Below are positions 40,137-48,112 of a stretch of DNA of 54,894 nucleotides, one piece after another. Made by a program: the position numbers and the translations under genes. The stretch's first letter is position 1. Every line of letters begins with the position of its first letter. This DNA is from Nitrospira sp. GTDB lineage: Bacteria; Nitrospirota; Nitrospiria; Nitrospirales; Nitrospiraceae. The notes beneath the pieces are model-generated. The model worked only from the letters and a program-made list of their open reading frames with translations. It did no database searches and was not told where the DNA came from. The DNA lies in assembly GCA_030444405.1 (NCBI GenBank), contig JARFPM010000026.1, positions 1 to 54,894 of the forward strand, in the 5' to 3' direction.

Positions 40137-41321
40137 TTATCGTTTTGCCAGCCAGTGGAGCGGATCAACCGGCTCGGCCCCTTCACGCAACTCGAAGTAT
40201 AGAGTATTTTCCCCAATCATGCCCGTATCACCGGTCTCTCCGATAGGTTGACCTTCGGCAACTTGCTCACCCGCTTTGGCCAGAATCTTGGACGCATGTG
40301 CATACAGGGAGAAAAACCCGTTCGCATGATCTAAGATTATAACGAGTCCGTATCCTTTCAACCAGTCCGCATAGACGACGCTTCCGGTCATGACGGCATG
40401 GATTAAGCTTCCCTCTGTAGTTCGGATTTCAATGCCTTTGCGCTGGACATAGGTATTGAACGTCGGGTGTTTCTGACGCCCGAAGAATGACACGACTTTT
40501 CCATCAGCCGGCCAAGGCAGTGTTCCCCTCACTCCATGAGCCAAAGGTGAAGACGTCGGAGGGTGCACGGCGATGGCACGTCGGCGCGTTTCCAAATCGT
40601 GCAACAAGCCATCCACACGTGAAGCGGAACGCTCCAGTTCTTCGACTGTGCGATTATAGGAGTCTTTTTCGTGCGTGATCTTCGCCAGATAGACCTTTTT
40701 CTCCTTCTGAAGCCCTCGGATGTCGGCCAACTTCTTCTCGATGTTCAGCTTGAAGGCGACCAGTACGGCTCTGGCCTCGGCGCGCTGATGCTCAGCCTGC
40801 TCCATCCGCTCCATATCGGCTCGAAACGTCTCCAGCAATTCGTAGTCCTTGTGTGAAACGGCAGAGAGGTATTGACCGCGACGCTGAAAATCACCGTACG
40901 AGTCCGCAGTTAAGAGAGTCTTCACACGCCCAAACCGTCCTTCCATATACTGCACGCGAAGCCGGGCAAGAATGGCCTCACGTCTTGCATCAATGCTGGT
41001 TCGCATCGCCCCCAGCTGGTCCGTAATCTCTTCGATTTCCCGATCCTTCCGTCGCAGCTTTTTGCTGATCTCATGATGATCTTGCCGATGCCGGACCAGT
41101 CGTTCATCCAGGGATTGGATACCTTGCAGGACCGACTCTCGCTTTTTCTCTGCTTCCTCGGCCCGTTTTCGCTTTTCTTCGATCTTGTCCTTCAGAGTCT
41201 CAAGAGTCTTTCTCTCACGCTCAATTTTTTCGGAGATCGGATCATTCGCCGCACCCGCCACCGATGCCCACCCTCCTCCCACCGCAAGGCACCAGAGTAG
41301 GATGGCAAAGGAAATTCTCAT
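40137..41321 (-). CDS. EnvC-like murein hydrolase activator
   Basis: About 394 residues with a signal peptide (ISFAILLWCLAVGG, cleavage near GAA). A long coiled coil follows (residues about 27-245, rich in Glu, Lys and Arg), then a C-terminal LytM domain. In that domain, GVRGTLPWPADGKVVSFFGRQ and LDHANGFFSLYAHASKIL are visible, but the zinc ligands look incomplete (GIEIRTTEG in place of HxGxD, TLYFELREG in place of HxH). This matches EnvC, which activates amidases through FtsEX rather than cutting the wall itself. Its ATG at 41321 overlaps the ftsX stop as ATGA. Confidence 0.9.
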   Translation of the reverse strand: MRISFAILLWCLAVGGGWASVAGAANDPISEKIERERKTLETLKDKIEEKRKRAEEAEKKRESVLQGIQSLDERLVRHRQDHHEISKKLRRKDREIEEITDQLGAMRTSIDARREAILARLRVQYMEGRFGRVKTLLTADSYGDFQRRGQYLSAVSHKDYELLETFRADMERMEQAEHQRAEARAVLVAFKLNIEKKLADIRGLQKEKKVYLAKITHEKDSYNRTVEELERSASRVDGLLHDLETRRRAIAVHPPTSSPLAHGVRGTLPWPADGKVVSFFGRQKHPTFNTYVQRKGIEIRTTEGSLIHAVMTGSVVYADWLKGYGLVIILDHANGFFSLYAHASKILAKAGEQVAEGQPIGETGDTGMIGENTLYFELREGAEPVDPLHWLAKR

Positions 41322-42217
41322 GTCCGCCCTTCCCCAACACGAAGAAGCGATACCACGCTGCCGGCAAAGCCAAGCCCCATTCCCGCCATGACGAGCGCCA
41401 GACACACCGAGAAGGGAAAGAAAGAGATCATGCCTTCGATCCCGCTGAAACGGCCCGTCAATTGAATCTGCTGCCGGAACAGTTCAAACGCGAACTTGAG
41501 AATTCCTAACGACAGCGCGCTGCCACAGACTCCGAGCACGGCTCCTTCGAGAAAATATGGAATACGGATGAACGTGCGCGTGGCTCCGATCGAGCGAAGG
41601 ATTTCAATCTCCTCCCGTCTGGCCAACAGCGCGAGCCTGATGGTATTCCCGATGATCGTCACTGCGGCCGCGGAGAGGAGGATACCAACCCCGATCGCCG
41701 CCAGCTCGATATATCCGATAAGTTCGGCCAGCAGACTGAGCCATTCTTGATTATAGTCGACCTTGGCGACACCTTCCATTGTTTGCACTCGTTCAACCCA
41801 GCCTTTCATGGCGTCCGGAGACCGGAAGTTCGGCGCAAGGGTCACCACGAACGAAGCCGGCAGCGGGTTCTCACCGAGCCCTTCGAGCAAGTGAGACTCA
41901 CTGGGGAATTGAACTCGAAATTCTCCCAACGCCTGTTCTTTCGAAATAAAAAGCACCTCGGCAACCATACGATCGATCTTGAGTTTTCGCTCCAGTTCCT
42001 GCACCCTTTCTCTGGGAAATCGATCCTCCAAATAGACCATGACCTTGACATCTTCCTGGAGCGACCCCGCTGCGTTGCGTAGATTCACATAGAGCAACAG
42101 AAAGATGCCCACACAGGCCAAGGCAAACGCCGTGGTCAGAACGGCAACGATCGTGGTCGTGCGATTGGTCCGCATGTTCGCCCACGCTTCGCGAACGAGA
42201 TAAAATGGTTTTCTCAT
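41318..42217 (-). CDS. ftsX: Cell division ABC permease FtsX
   Basis: FtsX is the membrane part of the FtsEX complex that links the divisome to peptidoglycan hydrolysis through EnvC. The 299-residue protein has a first membrane helix (TTTIVAVLTTAFALACVGIFLLL), an extracellular domain (residues about 45-160, with VMVYLEDRFP and LGENPLPASFVV), then three helices near residues 170-280 with RREEIEILRSIGATRTFIRIPYFLEGAVLG between. That motif is the FtsX/MacB permease signature. It overlaps ftsE by four bases and the EnvC-like gene by four bases. Confidence 0.95.
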   Translation of the reverse strand: MRKPFYLVREAWANMRTNRTTTIVAVLTTAFALACVGIFLLLYVNLRNAAGSLQEDVKVMVYLEDRFPRERVQELERKLKIDRMVAEVLFISKEQALGEFRVQFPSESHLLEGLGENPLPASFVVTLAPNFRSPDAMKGWVERVQTMEGVAKVDYNQEWLSLLAELIGYIELAAIGVGILLSAAAVTIIGNTIRLALLARREEIEILRSIGATRTFIRIPYFLEGAVLGVCGSALSLGILKFAFELFRQQIQLTGRFSGIEGMISFFPFSVCLALVMAGMGLGFAGSVVSLLRVGEGRT

Positions 42218-42903
42218 ACTCCGACCCCTTGCCCGATCCGCCGCTCCGACAACAACACCCCTTGCACCAACGTAATCACCCGCCGATTCACTTGATTCAA
42301 GACATGAGGGTCGTGCGTCGCGACGACCACGGTCGTCCCTCGGGCATTGATTAATTTGAACAACTCCATGATCTCTCGTGTGCGTTCCGGATCAAGATTG
42401 CCCGTTGGTTCGTCGGCCAGGAGCACCACCGGGCCGTTGACGATTGCCCGTGCAATGCACACACGCTGCTGCTCGCCCGTGGAGAGACTGTTCGGCAACT
42501 GATCTTTTTTGTGATCGACATCGACCGCGCGCAATGCCTCCGTGACTTTACGACGGATATCTTTCTCGGAGGCACCTTGAACGATCAACGGAAGCGCCAC
42601 ATTGTCGAAGACGGATTTCTTCGGCAAGAGACGAAAGTCTTGAAAGACCGCGCCGACTTTGCGTCGAAGATAGGGAACCTCGGTCGGTCGGAGCTTCGTC
42701 ACATTCCTGCCGTGAACGAAAATCTGTCCTTCGTCCGGCTGCTCCTCACCGATCAGCATACGCAGCAGAGTAGACTTCCCGGCCCCGCTTGATCCCATAA
42801 GAAGGACAAACTCCCCCTTTTCGATCTCGAGCGTGACATCGGACAGTGCGGCTTTTCGGTCATGCCATTTGGACACATGGATGAGTTGAATGATGGCATC
42901 CAT
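42214..42903 (-). CDS. ftsE: Cell division ATP-binding protein FtsE
   Basis: FtsE is the ATPase of the FtsEX complex. The 229-residue protein has Walker A LLMGSSGAGKSTLLRML, a Q-loop at VGAVFQDFRLLP, the signature LSTGEQQRVCIARAI, Walker B VVLLADEPTGNLD, and the switch His in VVVATHDPHVLN. The VFQDFRLLP segment is characteristic of FtsE. The ATG at 42903 has AAGGA upstream. It stands 21 bases after yraN and overlaps ftsX. Confidence 0.96.
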   Translation of the reverse strand: MDAIIQLIHVSKWHDRKAALSDVTLEIEKGEFVLLMGSSGAGKSTLLRMLIGEEQPDEGQIFVHGRNVTKLRPTEVPYLRRKVGAVFQDFRLLPKKSVFDNVALPLIVQGASEKDIRRKVTEALRAVDVDHKKDQLPNSLSTGEQQRVCIARAIVNGPVVLLADEPTGNLDPERTREIMELFKLINARGTTVVVATHDPHVLNQVNRRVITLVQGVLLSERRIGQGVGV

Positions 42904-42924
42904 GGAAATTCCTTCGGAGAAGGG

Positions 42925-43314
42925 CTAGAACCTTCCGTGTTCGACGACGTCAAACGCGTTCTGGAGATGTTCGATCCGTCCCTGGTCGGGAGGTCTCCCC
43001 TGGACCAACACCACATCGAATCGACAGGCCTTATCGGACCAATGTCGTCGCGCTAAATACTGTGAGGCCAGTTTCGTCAGCTTCACCCGCTTGCGCTGAT
43101 TCACCGCCAGCAGAGCACCACCGAAGGCTTCCGTGGTCCGACCCTTGACCTCGACAAAGACCACAACGCCCTGGTCTTCCGCCACGAGGTCCAATTCGCC
43201 GAGAGAGGTCCTTACGTTGCGATCGAGAATTCGATAACCCTTGGCCAGCAAGAACTGTTCGGCCTGCATTTCGCTGGCTTGGCCGAACTGATGGCGCGGG
43301 TCGGGAGTGGCCAT
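42925..43314 (-). CDS. YraN family (UPF0102) nuclease-fold protein
   Basis: A 129-residue protein of the restriction-endonuclease-like UPF0102 family. Blocks seen are ASEMQAEQFLLAKGYRILDRNVRTSLGELDLVAEDQGVVVFVEVKGR, with the D and E-x-K metal-binding set (GELDLV, VEVKGR), and KRVKLTKLASQYLARR. The biological role is not settled. It starts five bases after rnhB and is commonly adjacent to it in many genomes, which fits here. Confidence 0.9.
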   Translation of the reverse strand: MATPDPRHQFGQASEMQAEQFLLAKGYRILDRNVRTSLGELDLVAEDQGVVVFVEVKGRTTEAFGGALLAVNQRKRVKLTKLASQYLARRHWSDKACRFDVVLVQGRPPDQGRIEHLQNAFDVVEHGRF

Positions 43315-43318
43315 GCGC

Positions 43319-43978
43319 TTATTGTTCGAACAGTGTGGAGAGCATCCGTCGGGCCGACTCCCTCTTCGCGGCGATGATCAGCTCATGCACCGGCATGAAT
43401 GTTCGTCGATGAATGGAGCACGGGCCATAGCGCGCCAATCGTTGCAGATGTCCTGTCGTGCAATATCCCTTATGCGAGAGAAAATCGTATTCGGGGAACA
43501 TTTCATGGTATTTCGCCATGAGACGATCTCTCGTGACTTTGGCGATGATGGAGGCAGCCGCAATCGATAGGGAGAGGGAGTCTCCCTTGATGATGGACCG
43601 TACAGGGATTTTGCTTCCTGGAAGAGTAACGGCATCAATGAGTAGATAATCAGAGGGGGGAGTCAGTTGATCGATGGCTCGCCGCATCGCTAGCCGGGTC
43701 GCTTTGAGAATATTGAGCCGATCGATTTCGCCGACGTCGGCCGATCCGATTCCCATCCCCACGGCTTGCTCAAGAATAGCGGCATACAATCGGTCTCGCT
43801 CCCCTTCAGAAAGCTGCTTGGAATCATCGATTCCTGACAGTCGACACCGGGTCGGTAGGACGACAGCAGCGGCGACGACCGGACCGGCTAACGGACCGCG
43901 TCCGGCCTCATCGATACCGGCAATACGACGATACCCACACAGCCTGGCCGCCCGCTCGAACTCTTCGGTGGGTCCCAT
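43319..43978 (-). CDS. rnhB: Ribonuclease HII
   Basis: RNase HII removes single ribonucleotides from DNA and degrades RNA in RNA-DNA hybrids. The 219-residue protein has the acidic-site motif GIDEAGRGPLAGPVVAAAV (the D-E pair), DSKQLSEGERDRLY, LLIDAVTLPG and ASIIAKVTRDRLM, with further metal ligands. The ATG at 43978 (AAGG eight bases upstream) is preferred to a GTG at 43993. It lies between rplS and yraN in the translation operon. Confidence 0.95.
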   Translation of the reverse strand: MGPTEEFERAARLCGYRRIAGIDEAGRGPLAGPVVAAAVVLPTRCRLSGIDDSKQLSEGERDRLYAAILEQAVGMGIGSADVGEIDRLNILKATRLAMRRAIDQLTPPSDYLLIDAVTLPGSKIPVRSIIKGDSLSLSIAAASIIAKVTRDRLMAKYHEMFPEYDFLSHKGYCTTGHLQRLARYGPCSIHRRTFMPVHELIIAAKRESARRMLSTLFEQ

Positions 43979-44041
43979 CAAACATCCCTTCACCGATCAC
44001 GCCATCGCATTGTCGTGAGGGAACACATACCTGGAAGCAGT

Positions 44042-44455
44042 CTAGGCCGTCACAGCCTCCTCCTCAGAAGCCGTAGAAGCCGTCGGTTGGGTCGACGGTT
44101 TGCTCTCTCCGACAAACTCGCGCTCTTCGACCTTCGCGAATCTCCCCTTTTTGCCGCGCAGATAGTACAGCTTCGCGCGTCGAACGCGCCCCTGCCGCAC
44201 CACATCGACTTTGGAGACGATGGGAGAATGCACCGGGAAAATCCGTTCAACCCCGACCCCGTATGAAAGTTTTCGAACCGTAAACATTTCGGTATTCAAG
44301 CTTCCCTTTCGCGCGATCACGGTTCCTTCATAGACCTGAATGCGCTCCTTCTCACCTTCGACGACTTTGACGTGCACCCTAACGGTATCCCCGATCTCAA
44401 AGCTCGGCACTGATTTCTTCGTCAACGACCGCTGAATTCGCTCCAACTGATTCAT
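44042..44455 (-). CDS. rplS: 50S ribosomal protein L19
   Basis: L19 lies at the 30S-50S interface of the ribosome. The 137-residue protein starts MNQLERIQR and has [34 protein letters not shown], then [40 protein letters not shown], typical of L19. A Thr/Ala/Glu-rich tail of about 20 residues follows. GGAGG lies upstream of the ATG. It starts five bases after trmD. Confidence 0.97.
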   Translation of the reverse strand: MNQLERIQRSLTKKSVPSFEIGDTVRVHVKVVEGEKERIQVYEGTVIARKGSLNTEMFTVRKLSYGVGVERIFPVHSPIVSKVDVVRQGRVRRAKLYYLRGKKGRFAKVEEREFVGESKPSTQPTASTASEEEAVTA

Positions 44456-44459
44456 GGAC

Positions 44460-45245
44460 TTAACCCTCCTCCCGGCGTGATGTCGGGCCCGTCAAAAGGC
44501 CTTCGCTCATCAATTCATCCAACAACTGTTGATCTTCCTTCGCAAACATCCGACCTTTGAGAAGATCGGGGCGTCGCAAATACGTGCTGTGCAACGCTTG
44601 TTTTCGGCGCCACAACCGAATGGCCTCATGATGGCCCGAGAGTAAGACATCGGGCACACCGATTCCCCCGATTTCTGCCGGCCTTGTGTACTGCGGATAC
44701 TCCAGCAACGCGTCAGAAAACGACTCTTCCAAGACGGAACTGGGGTCGCCCAAGACGCCGGGAACGAGTCTGGCCGCTGCATCGATCAATACGAGCGCCG
44801 GCAATTCGCCTCCGGTCAACACATAATCTCCGAGTGAGACTTCCTCCGGAGCCAATGTCAGACGGACACGCTCATCCACTCCCTCATAGTGTCCGCACAG
44901 AATGACGATTCGGCGACGCTCACCCGCCAACTGCTGTGCATGATCTTGCGTAAAAGGCCGCCCATGAGGAGTTGGAAACATCATCCGAATGTCCTCATCG
45001 CTCGCCCGCGCTTCATTTCGAAGCGCAGCCACCGCACGAAGGATCGGCTCGGCCTTCAGAACCATACCGGCCCCACCTCCATACGGCATATCATCGACCA
45101 CTTTGTGGCGATCCACCGTGAAGTCCCGCAAATTATGCACCTTCACGGTAAGAAGCCCCTTTTCTTGGCCGCGTTTGAGCATGCTGTGAGCCAAGACCGG
45201 CGCAAACATGTCGGGGAACAGTGTCAGCACGTCGAACCGCAACAT
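44460..45245 (-). CDS. trmD: tRNA (guanine-N1)-methyltransferase
   Basis: TrmD methylates G37 of tRNAs next to the anticodon and keeps the reading frame. From the ATG at 45245 it is 261 residues. The SPOUT-fold blocks are [56 protein letters not shown] (the deep-knot SAM site) and [12 protein letters not shown]. The ATG is one base after the rimM stop; a GTG at 45254 would overlap rimM. Confidence 0.96.
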   Translation of the reverse strand: MLRFDVLTLFPDMFAPVLAHSMLKRGQEKGLLTVKVHNLRDFTVDRHKVVDDMPYGGGAGMVLKAEPILRAVAALRNEARASDEDIRMMFPTPHGRPFTQDHAQQLAGERRRIVILCGHYEGVDERVRLTLAPEEVSLGDYVLTGGELPALVLIDAAARLVPGVLGDPSSVLEESFSDALLEYPQYTRPAEIGGIGVPDVLLSGHHEAIRLWRRKQALHSTYLRRPDLLKGRMFAKEDQQLLDELMSEGLLTGPTSRREEG

Positions 45246-45246
45246 G

Positions 45247-45765
45247 TTAATCACCCAATCCGTCGATCAACCGGACGGTCATTGTTCGAGCTGTCAGGTC
45301 GACGGCCCTAATCAGTTCTTTCGCGGCCGGGATCAAGATCTCTTTGGCTCCTTGGCGAACAACAAACAAGGGATTTCCCGGCAAATCCCAGATCTCCTCC
45401 AGCACACCGATTGGCTGACTCTCCTCGGTGGAGACGGCAAGACCGATCAGATCGCACTCATAATATTGGCCATCCGGAAGCTCGGGCACGGATCCACGAA
45501 GCGTCCGAATGAATCCGCCTCGCCAGAGTCTCGCGTCCTCCGGCGTGGTCAAACCGGTCAATCCAAGAATAAATTCAGCCCCCACCCGCCGCACATGGGT
45601 GACGCTGGTCTCAAGAGTCTGTCCGTTCCTTGCGAGGAGACTCACACTCCTCAACCCTTCAAATCGACCTGGAACATCTGACAGCGGCCGCACCTTCACT
45701 TCCCCCTTGACGCCAAAGGGCCGTTCGATCCGTCCCACCGTCACTGTTTCCAGTTGATTCACCAT
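45247..45765 (-). CDS. rimM: Ribosome maturation factor RimM
   Basis: RimM helps 30S subunit assembly near S19. From the ATG at 45765 it is 172 residues: the first domain has VGRIERPFGVKGEVKVRPLSDVPGRFE, and the PRC-barrel domain has YYECDLIGLAV, IGVLEEIWDLPGNPLFVV and EILIPAAKELIRAVDL. The frame extends upstream to 45819 but overlaps rpsP. It sits between rpsP and trmD, the standard order; a KH-domain gene, often found between rpsP and rimM, is missing here. Confidence 0.93.
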   Translation of the reverse strand: MVNQLETVTVGRIERPFGVKGEVKVRPLSDVPGRFEGLRSVSLLARNGQTLETSVTHVRRVGAEFILGLTGLTTPEDARLWRGGFIRTLRGSVPELPDGQYYECDLIGLAVSTEESQPIGVLEEIWDLPGNPLFVVRQGAKEILIPAAKELIRAVDLTARTMTVRLIDGLGD

Positions 45766-45772
45766 CGTGGTG

Positions 45773-46066
45773 TCACGATTTTCCGGGCGTTTTTTTCTGC
45801 GTGGCCTTTTCTGCTTCAAACTGCTTCCAGACGCCCGCCCTGCGCAACAATGTCCGCACGGTCACCGTAGGCTGAGCGCCGTGCCTCAGCCAGGTCAGAA
45901 CCCGTTCCTGCTTCAACTCCGGCATGCCCGCTTCTTTCAACGGGTCAAAAATTCCAAGGATCTCCAGGAACCGTCCGTCGCGCGCTTTTCGTGAATCCGC
46001 GGCTACCAGCCGATACATCGGTCGTTTGTGTCTTCCCGTTCGAGCCAGTCTCAAATGTACAGCCAC
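45773..46066 (-). CDS. rpsP: 30S ribosomal protein S16
   Basis: S16 is a small-subunit assembly protein. The 97-residue product starts AVHLRLARTGRHKRPMYRLVAADSRKARDGRFLEILG and ends in a Lys-rich tail. Translation starts at GTG, with AGGAGG upstream. It follows ffh by 45 bases and precedes rimM. Confidence 0.97.
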   Translation of the reverse strand: MAVHLRLARTGRHKRPMYRLVAADSRKARDGRFLEILGIFDPLKEAGMPELKQERVLTWLRHGAQPTVTVRTLLRRAGVWKQFEAEKATQKKTPGKS

Positions 46067-46111
46067 AACTGTCCTCCTTTACGCTCAATTCGCATTATCT
46101 GTAATCATCGC

Positions 46112-47458
46112 TTACCGGGATCGCATGAGTTGGGCGAGCTGTCGACGCCCTCCCGCGCCGGTCATCGCCTTTGCCAACTTCTTTGCGGACAAGAACTGCT
46201 TGATGAGACGATTCACATCCTGCACCGTCGTGCCGCTGCCACGGGCGATCCGTTTCTTCCGGCTTCCATTGATAACCGTATGATCGCGGCGTTCTCGCGG
46301 GGTCATCGAATCGATCACGGCGATCACACGGCCGATCTCTCGCTCCGGCTTATCGCCTTCGATCGCTTGTTTGAGTTTTTGCCCACCGGGGAGCATGCCG
46401 AGAATTTGCTCGAACGAGCCCATGCGGTTCATCTGGCCGAGCTGAGTCCGAAAATCTTCCAGGGTGAAAGTATTGCTGGTGAGCCGTTTCTGGGCTTCCT
46501 CCGCCTGCTCCCGAGTGATACTTTCTTGGGCTTTCTCAATGAGCGACAGCACGTCGCCCATCCCAAGAATACGGGAAGCCATCCGGTCCGGATGAAACGG
46601 CTCCATTGCATCCAGCTTTTCCCCGACACCGAGAAACTTAATGGGCTTGCCGGTTGCGGCCCGAATCGACAAGACCGCGCCTCCGCGTGCGTCCCCTTCG
46701 ACCTTAGTCAGAATAATGCCGGTCAACCCGACCTTTTGATCAAACTGCCCGGCCATGGTGACCGCATCCTGTCCGGTCATCGCGTCGGCAACCAATAGCA
46801 CCTCATGAGGAGACACGGCTGTTTTCACGGCGACAAGTTCGTTCATTAACTCGTCGTCGATATGCAATCGGCCGCCGGTATCCAGGATGATGAGATCAAA
46901 ACCCTGATCGCGTCCTCGCTCGACCCCCGCACGGCAGATACGCACCACATCCGCTTGAGCAGCCTGAACGTGATCCGCACGGTGAACCTCCACTCCAAGA
47001 TCCCGACCAAGGGCACTCAGTTGCTCACCGGCCGCAGGACGACGCGGGTCGGCAGCAACCAGAAGCACGCGCTTGCCTTGATTCTTAAACAGGCGCGCAA
47101 GCTTGCCGCTAGCCGTGGTCTTTCCCGCTCCTTGCAATCCAACCATCATCAAGATCGTCGGGGGCTTTGAGCTTAGGGCAAGTCCCGCCCGCTCATTCCC
47201 CATCATCAACCTGAGCTCATCCCAAACGACTTTGACGACCTGATGTCCGGGAGTCAGGCTCTGCAGGACTTCCTGACCGACGGCCTTTTGACGGACGCGA
47301 TCGATGAACTCCTTGACGATCTTAAAATTGACGTCTGCTTCAAGAAGCGCAAACCGCACCTCTTTCAGTGCTTCCGTAATATTCTGCTCCGTGAGCACAC
47401 CCTGCCCTCGGAGTTTCTTCAAAATTTTCTCGAACTTATCGCTTAACCCATCGAGCAT
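46112..47458 (-). CDS. ffh: Signal recognition particle protein Ffh
   Basis: Ffh binds 4.5S RNA and signal sequences and directs ribosomes to the membrane with FtsY. The 448-residue protein has the N-domain (MLDGLSDKFEKILKKLRGQG), the GTPase G-domain (VGLQGAGKTTASGKLA, DPRRPAAGEQL, LDTGGRLHID, TKVEGDARGG) and the Met-rich M-domain, with LGQMNRMGSFEQILGMLPGG, ending GTTVQDVNRLIKQF. It is the first gene of the ffh-rpsP-rimM-trmD-rplS-rnhB operon, with a promoter at 47548-47576. Confidence 0.97.
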   Translation of the reverse strand: MLDGLSDKFEKILKKLRGQGVLTEQNITEALKEVRFALLEADVNFKIVKEFIDRVRQKAVGQEVLQSLTPGHQVVKVVWDELRLMMGNERAGLALSSKPPTILMMVGLQGAGKTTASGKLARLFKNQGKRVLLVAADPRRPAAGEQLSALGRDLGVEVHRADHVQAAQADVVRICRAGVERGRDQGFDLIILDTGGRLHIDDELMNELVAVKTAVSPHEVLLVADAMTGQDAVTMAGQFDQKVGLTGIILTKVEGDARGGAVLSIRAATGKPIKFLGVGEKLDAMEPFHPDRMASRILGMGDVLSLIEKAQESITREQAEEAQKRLTSNTFTLEDFRTQLGQMNRMGSFEQILGMLPGGQKLKQAIEGDKPEREIGRVIAVIDSMTPRERRDHTVINGSRKKRIARGSGTTVQDVNRLIKQFLSAKKLAKAMTGAGGRRQLAQLMRSR

Positions 47459-47547
47459 GACGCCGTATCACCACAAAGAAAGAGGCCATCGAAGCCTTGC
47501 GCCAGACCTCCGATCGCCTCGAAAATCCTTGGAAAAGAGCATCGAGG

Positions 47548-47576
47548 AGTGTATCGGACCGAGCAGGGCAAGTCAA
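47548..47576 (-). promoter_or_regulatory. Promoter of the ffh operon
   Basis: On the minus strand TTGACT (47576-47571), a 17-base spacer and TACACT (47553-47548) form a sigma-70-type promoter. The transcript would start about 80 bases before ffh. Confidence 0.65.
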
Positions 47577-47600
47577 GATCATCACAAGTCAGTAGTTTTA

Positions 47601-47629
47601 TTGACATGCTGAAAACCTTCGGATATGGT
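47601..47629 (+). promoter_or_regulatory. Promoter of the DUF4321 gene
   Basis: TTGACA (47601-47606), a 17-base spacer and TATGGT (47624-47629). It is back to back with the ffh promoter. An in-frame ATG at 47625 lies within the -10 box, so the true start must be downstream, at 47688. Confidence 0.65.
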
Positions 47630-47687
47630 GCCCTTCGGCCACCAAGAACCGCTGTACGGAAACTTATTAAGAAAGAAGAGCGGCCGC

Positions 47688-47948
47688 GTGAGAAAATCGC
47701 CCTGGGTTTTGCTCATTTTCGTGCTGATCGGAGGGCTCCTTGGCGGGATACTCGGGGAGATTCTCCACGTCATGGCACCTCAAGGCACCATTCAAAGCAT
47801 TTTCGCGACGCACTTTAACCCTGGTATCAACCCGCCGTTCACCATCGACCTTATCCTGATCAAACTTGTCTTTGGATTCAACATTCAAGTTAACATTCTG
47901 AGCATCCTCGGGATGTTCATCGGGATCTACCTCTACAAACACGTCTAG
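47688..47948 (+). CDS. Small DUF4321 membrane protein
   Basis: An 86-residue protein from a GTG with GAAGAG seven bases upstream. Two hydrophobic segments are present: VLLIFVLIGGLLGGILGEILHV and, near the end, IQVNILSILGMFIGIYLYKH, joined by a loop with NPPFTIDLILIKLVFGFN. This is the pattern of the DUF4321 family, whose function is unknown. It is divergent from ffh and convergent with uvrB. Confidence 0.75.
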   Translation: MRKSPWVLLIFVLIGGLLGGILGEILHVMAPQGTIQSIFATHFNPGINPPFTIDLILIKLVFGFNIQVNILSILGMFIGIYLYKHV

Positions 47949-47950
47949 CA

Positions 47951-47969
47951 GCTGAAAAAGTCGGCCGGC
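47951..47969 (+). repeat. Dispersed repeat copy 2
   Basis: GCTGAAAAAGTCGGCCGGC, just after the DUF4321 stop. It matches 17 of 19 bases of the minus-strand copy at 37048-37066. Confidence 0.55.
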
Positions 47970-48007
47970 TTCGTGCAGGGAATCACCTTTCCATCCATCT
48001 GGAGAGA

Positions 48008-48031
48008 CTCAAGCTGCTCCGGCAGCTTGAG
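48008..48031. terminator. Stem-loop between convergent DUF4321 and uvrB genes
   Basis: CTCAAGCTG (48008-48016) and CAGCTTGAG (48023-48031) form a perfect nine-base stem with a six-base loop. It lacks a U tract on either strand, so termination is inferred from position. Confidence 0.4.
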
Positions 48032-48112
48032 TGAGGTGAAGAACGACGGCCTTTTCGACCGTTCTGCCTGAAGCTTCCGTGGACGAAGTTCCGCTCCTCC
48101 TTCCACGATTTC

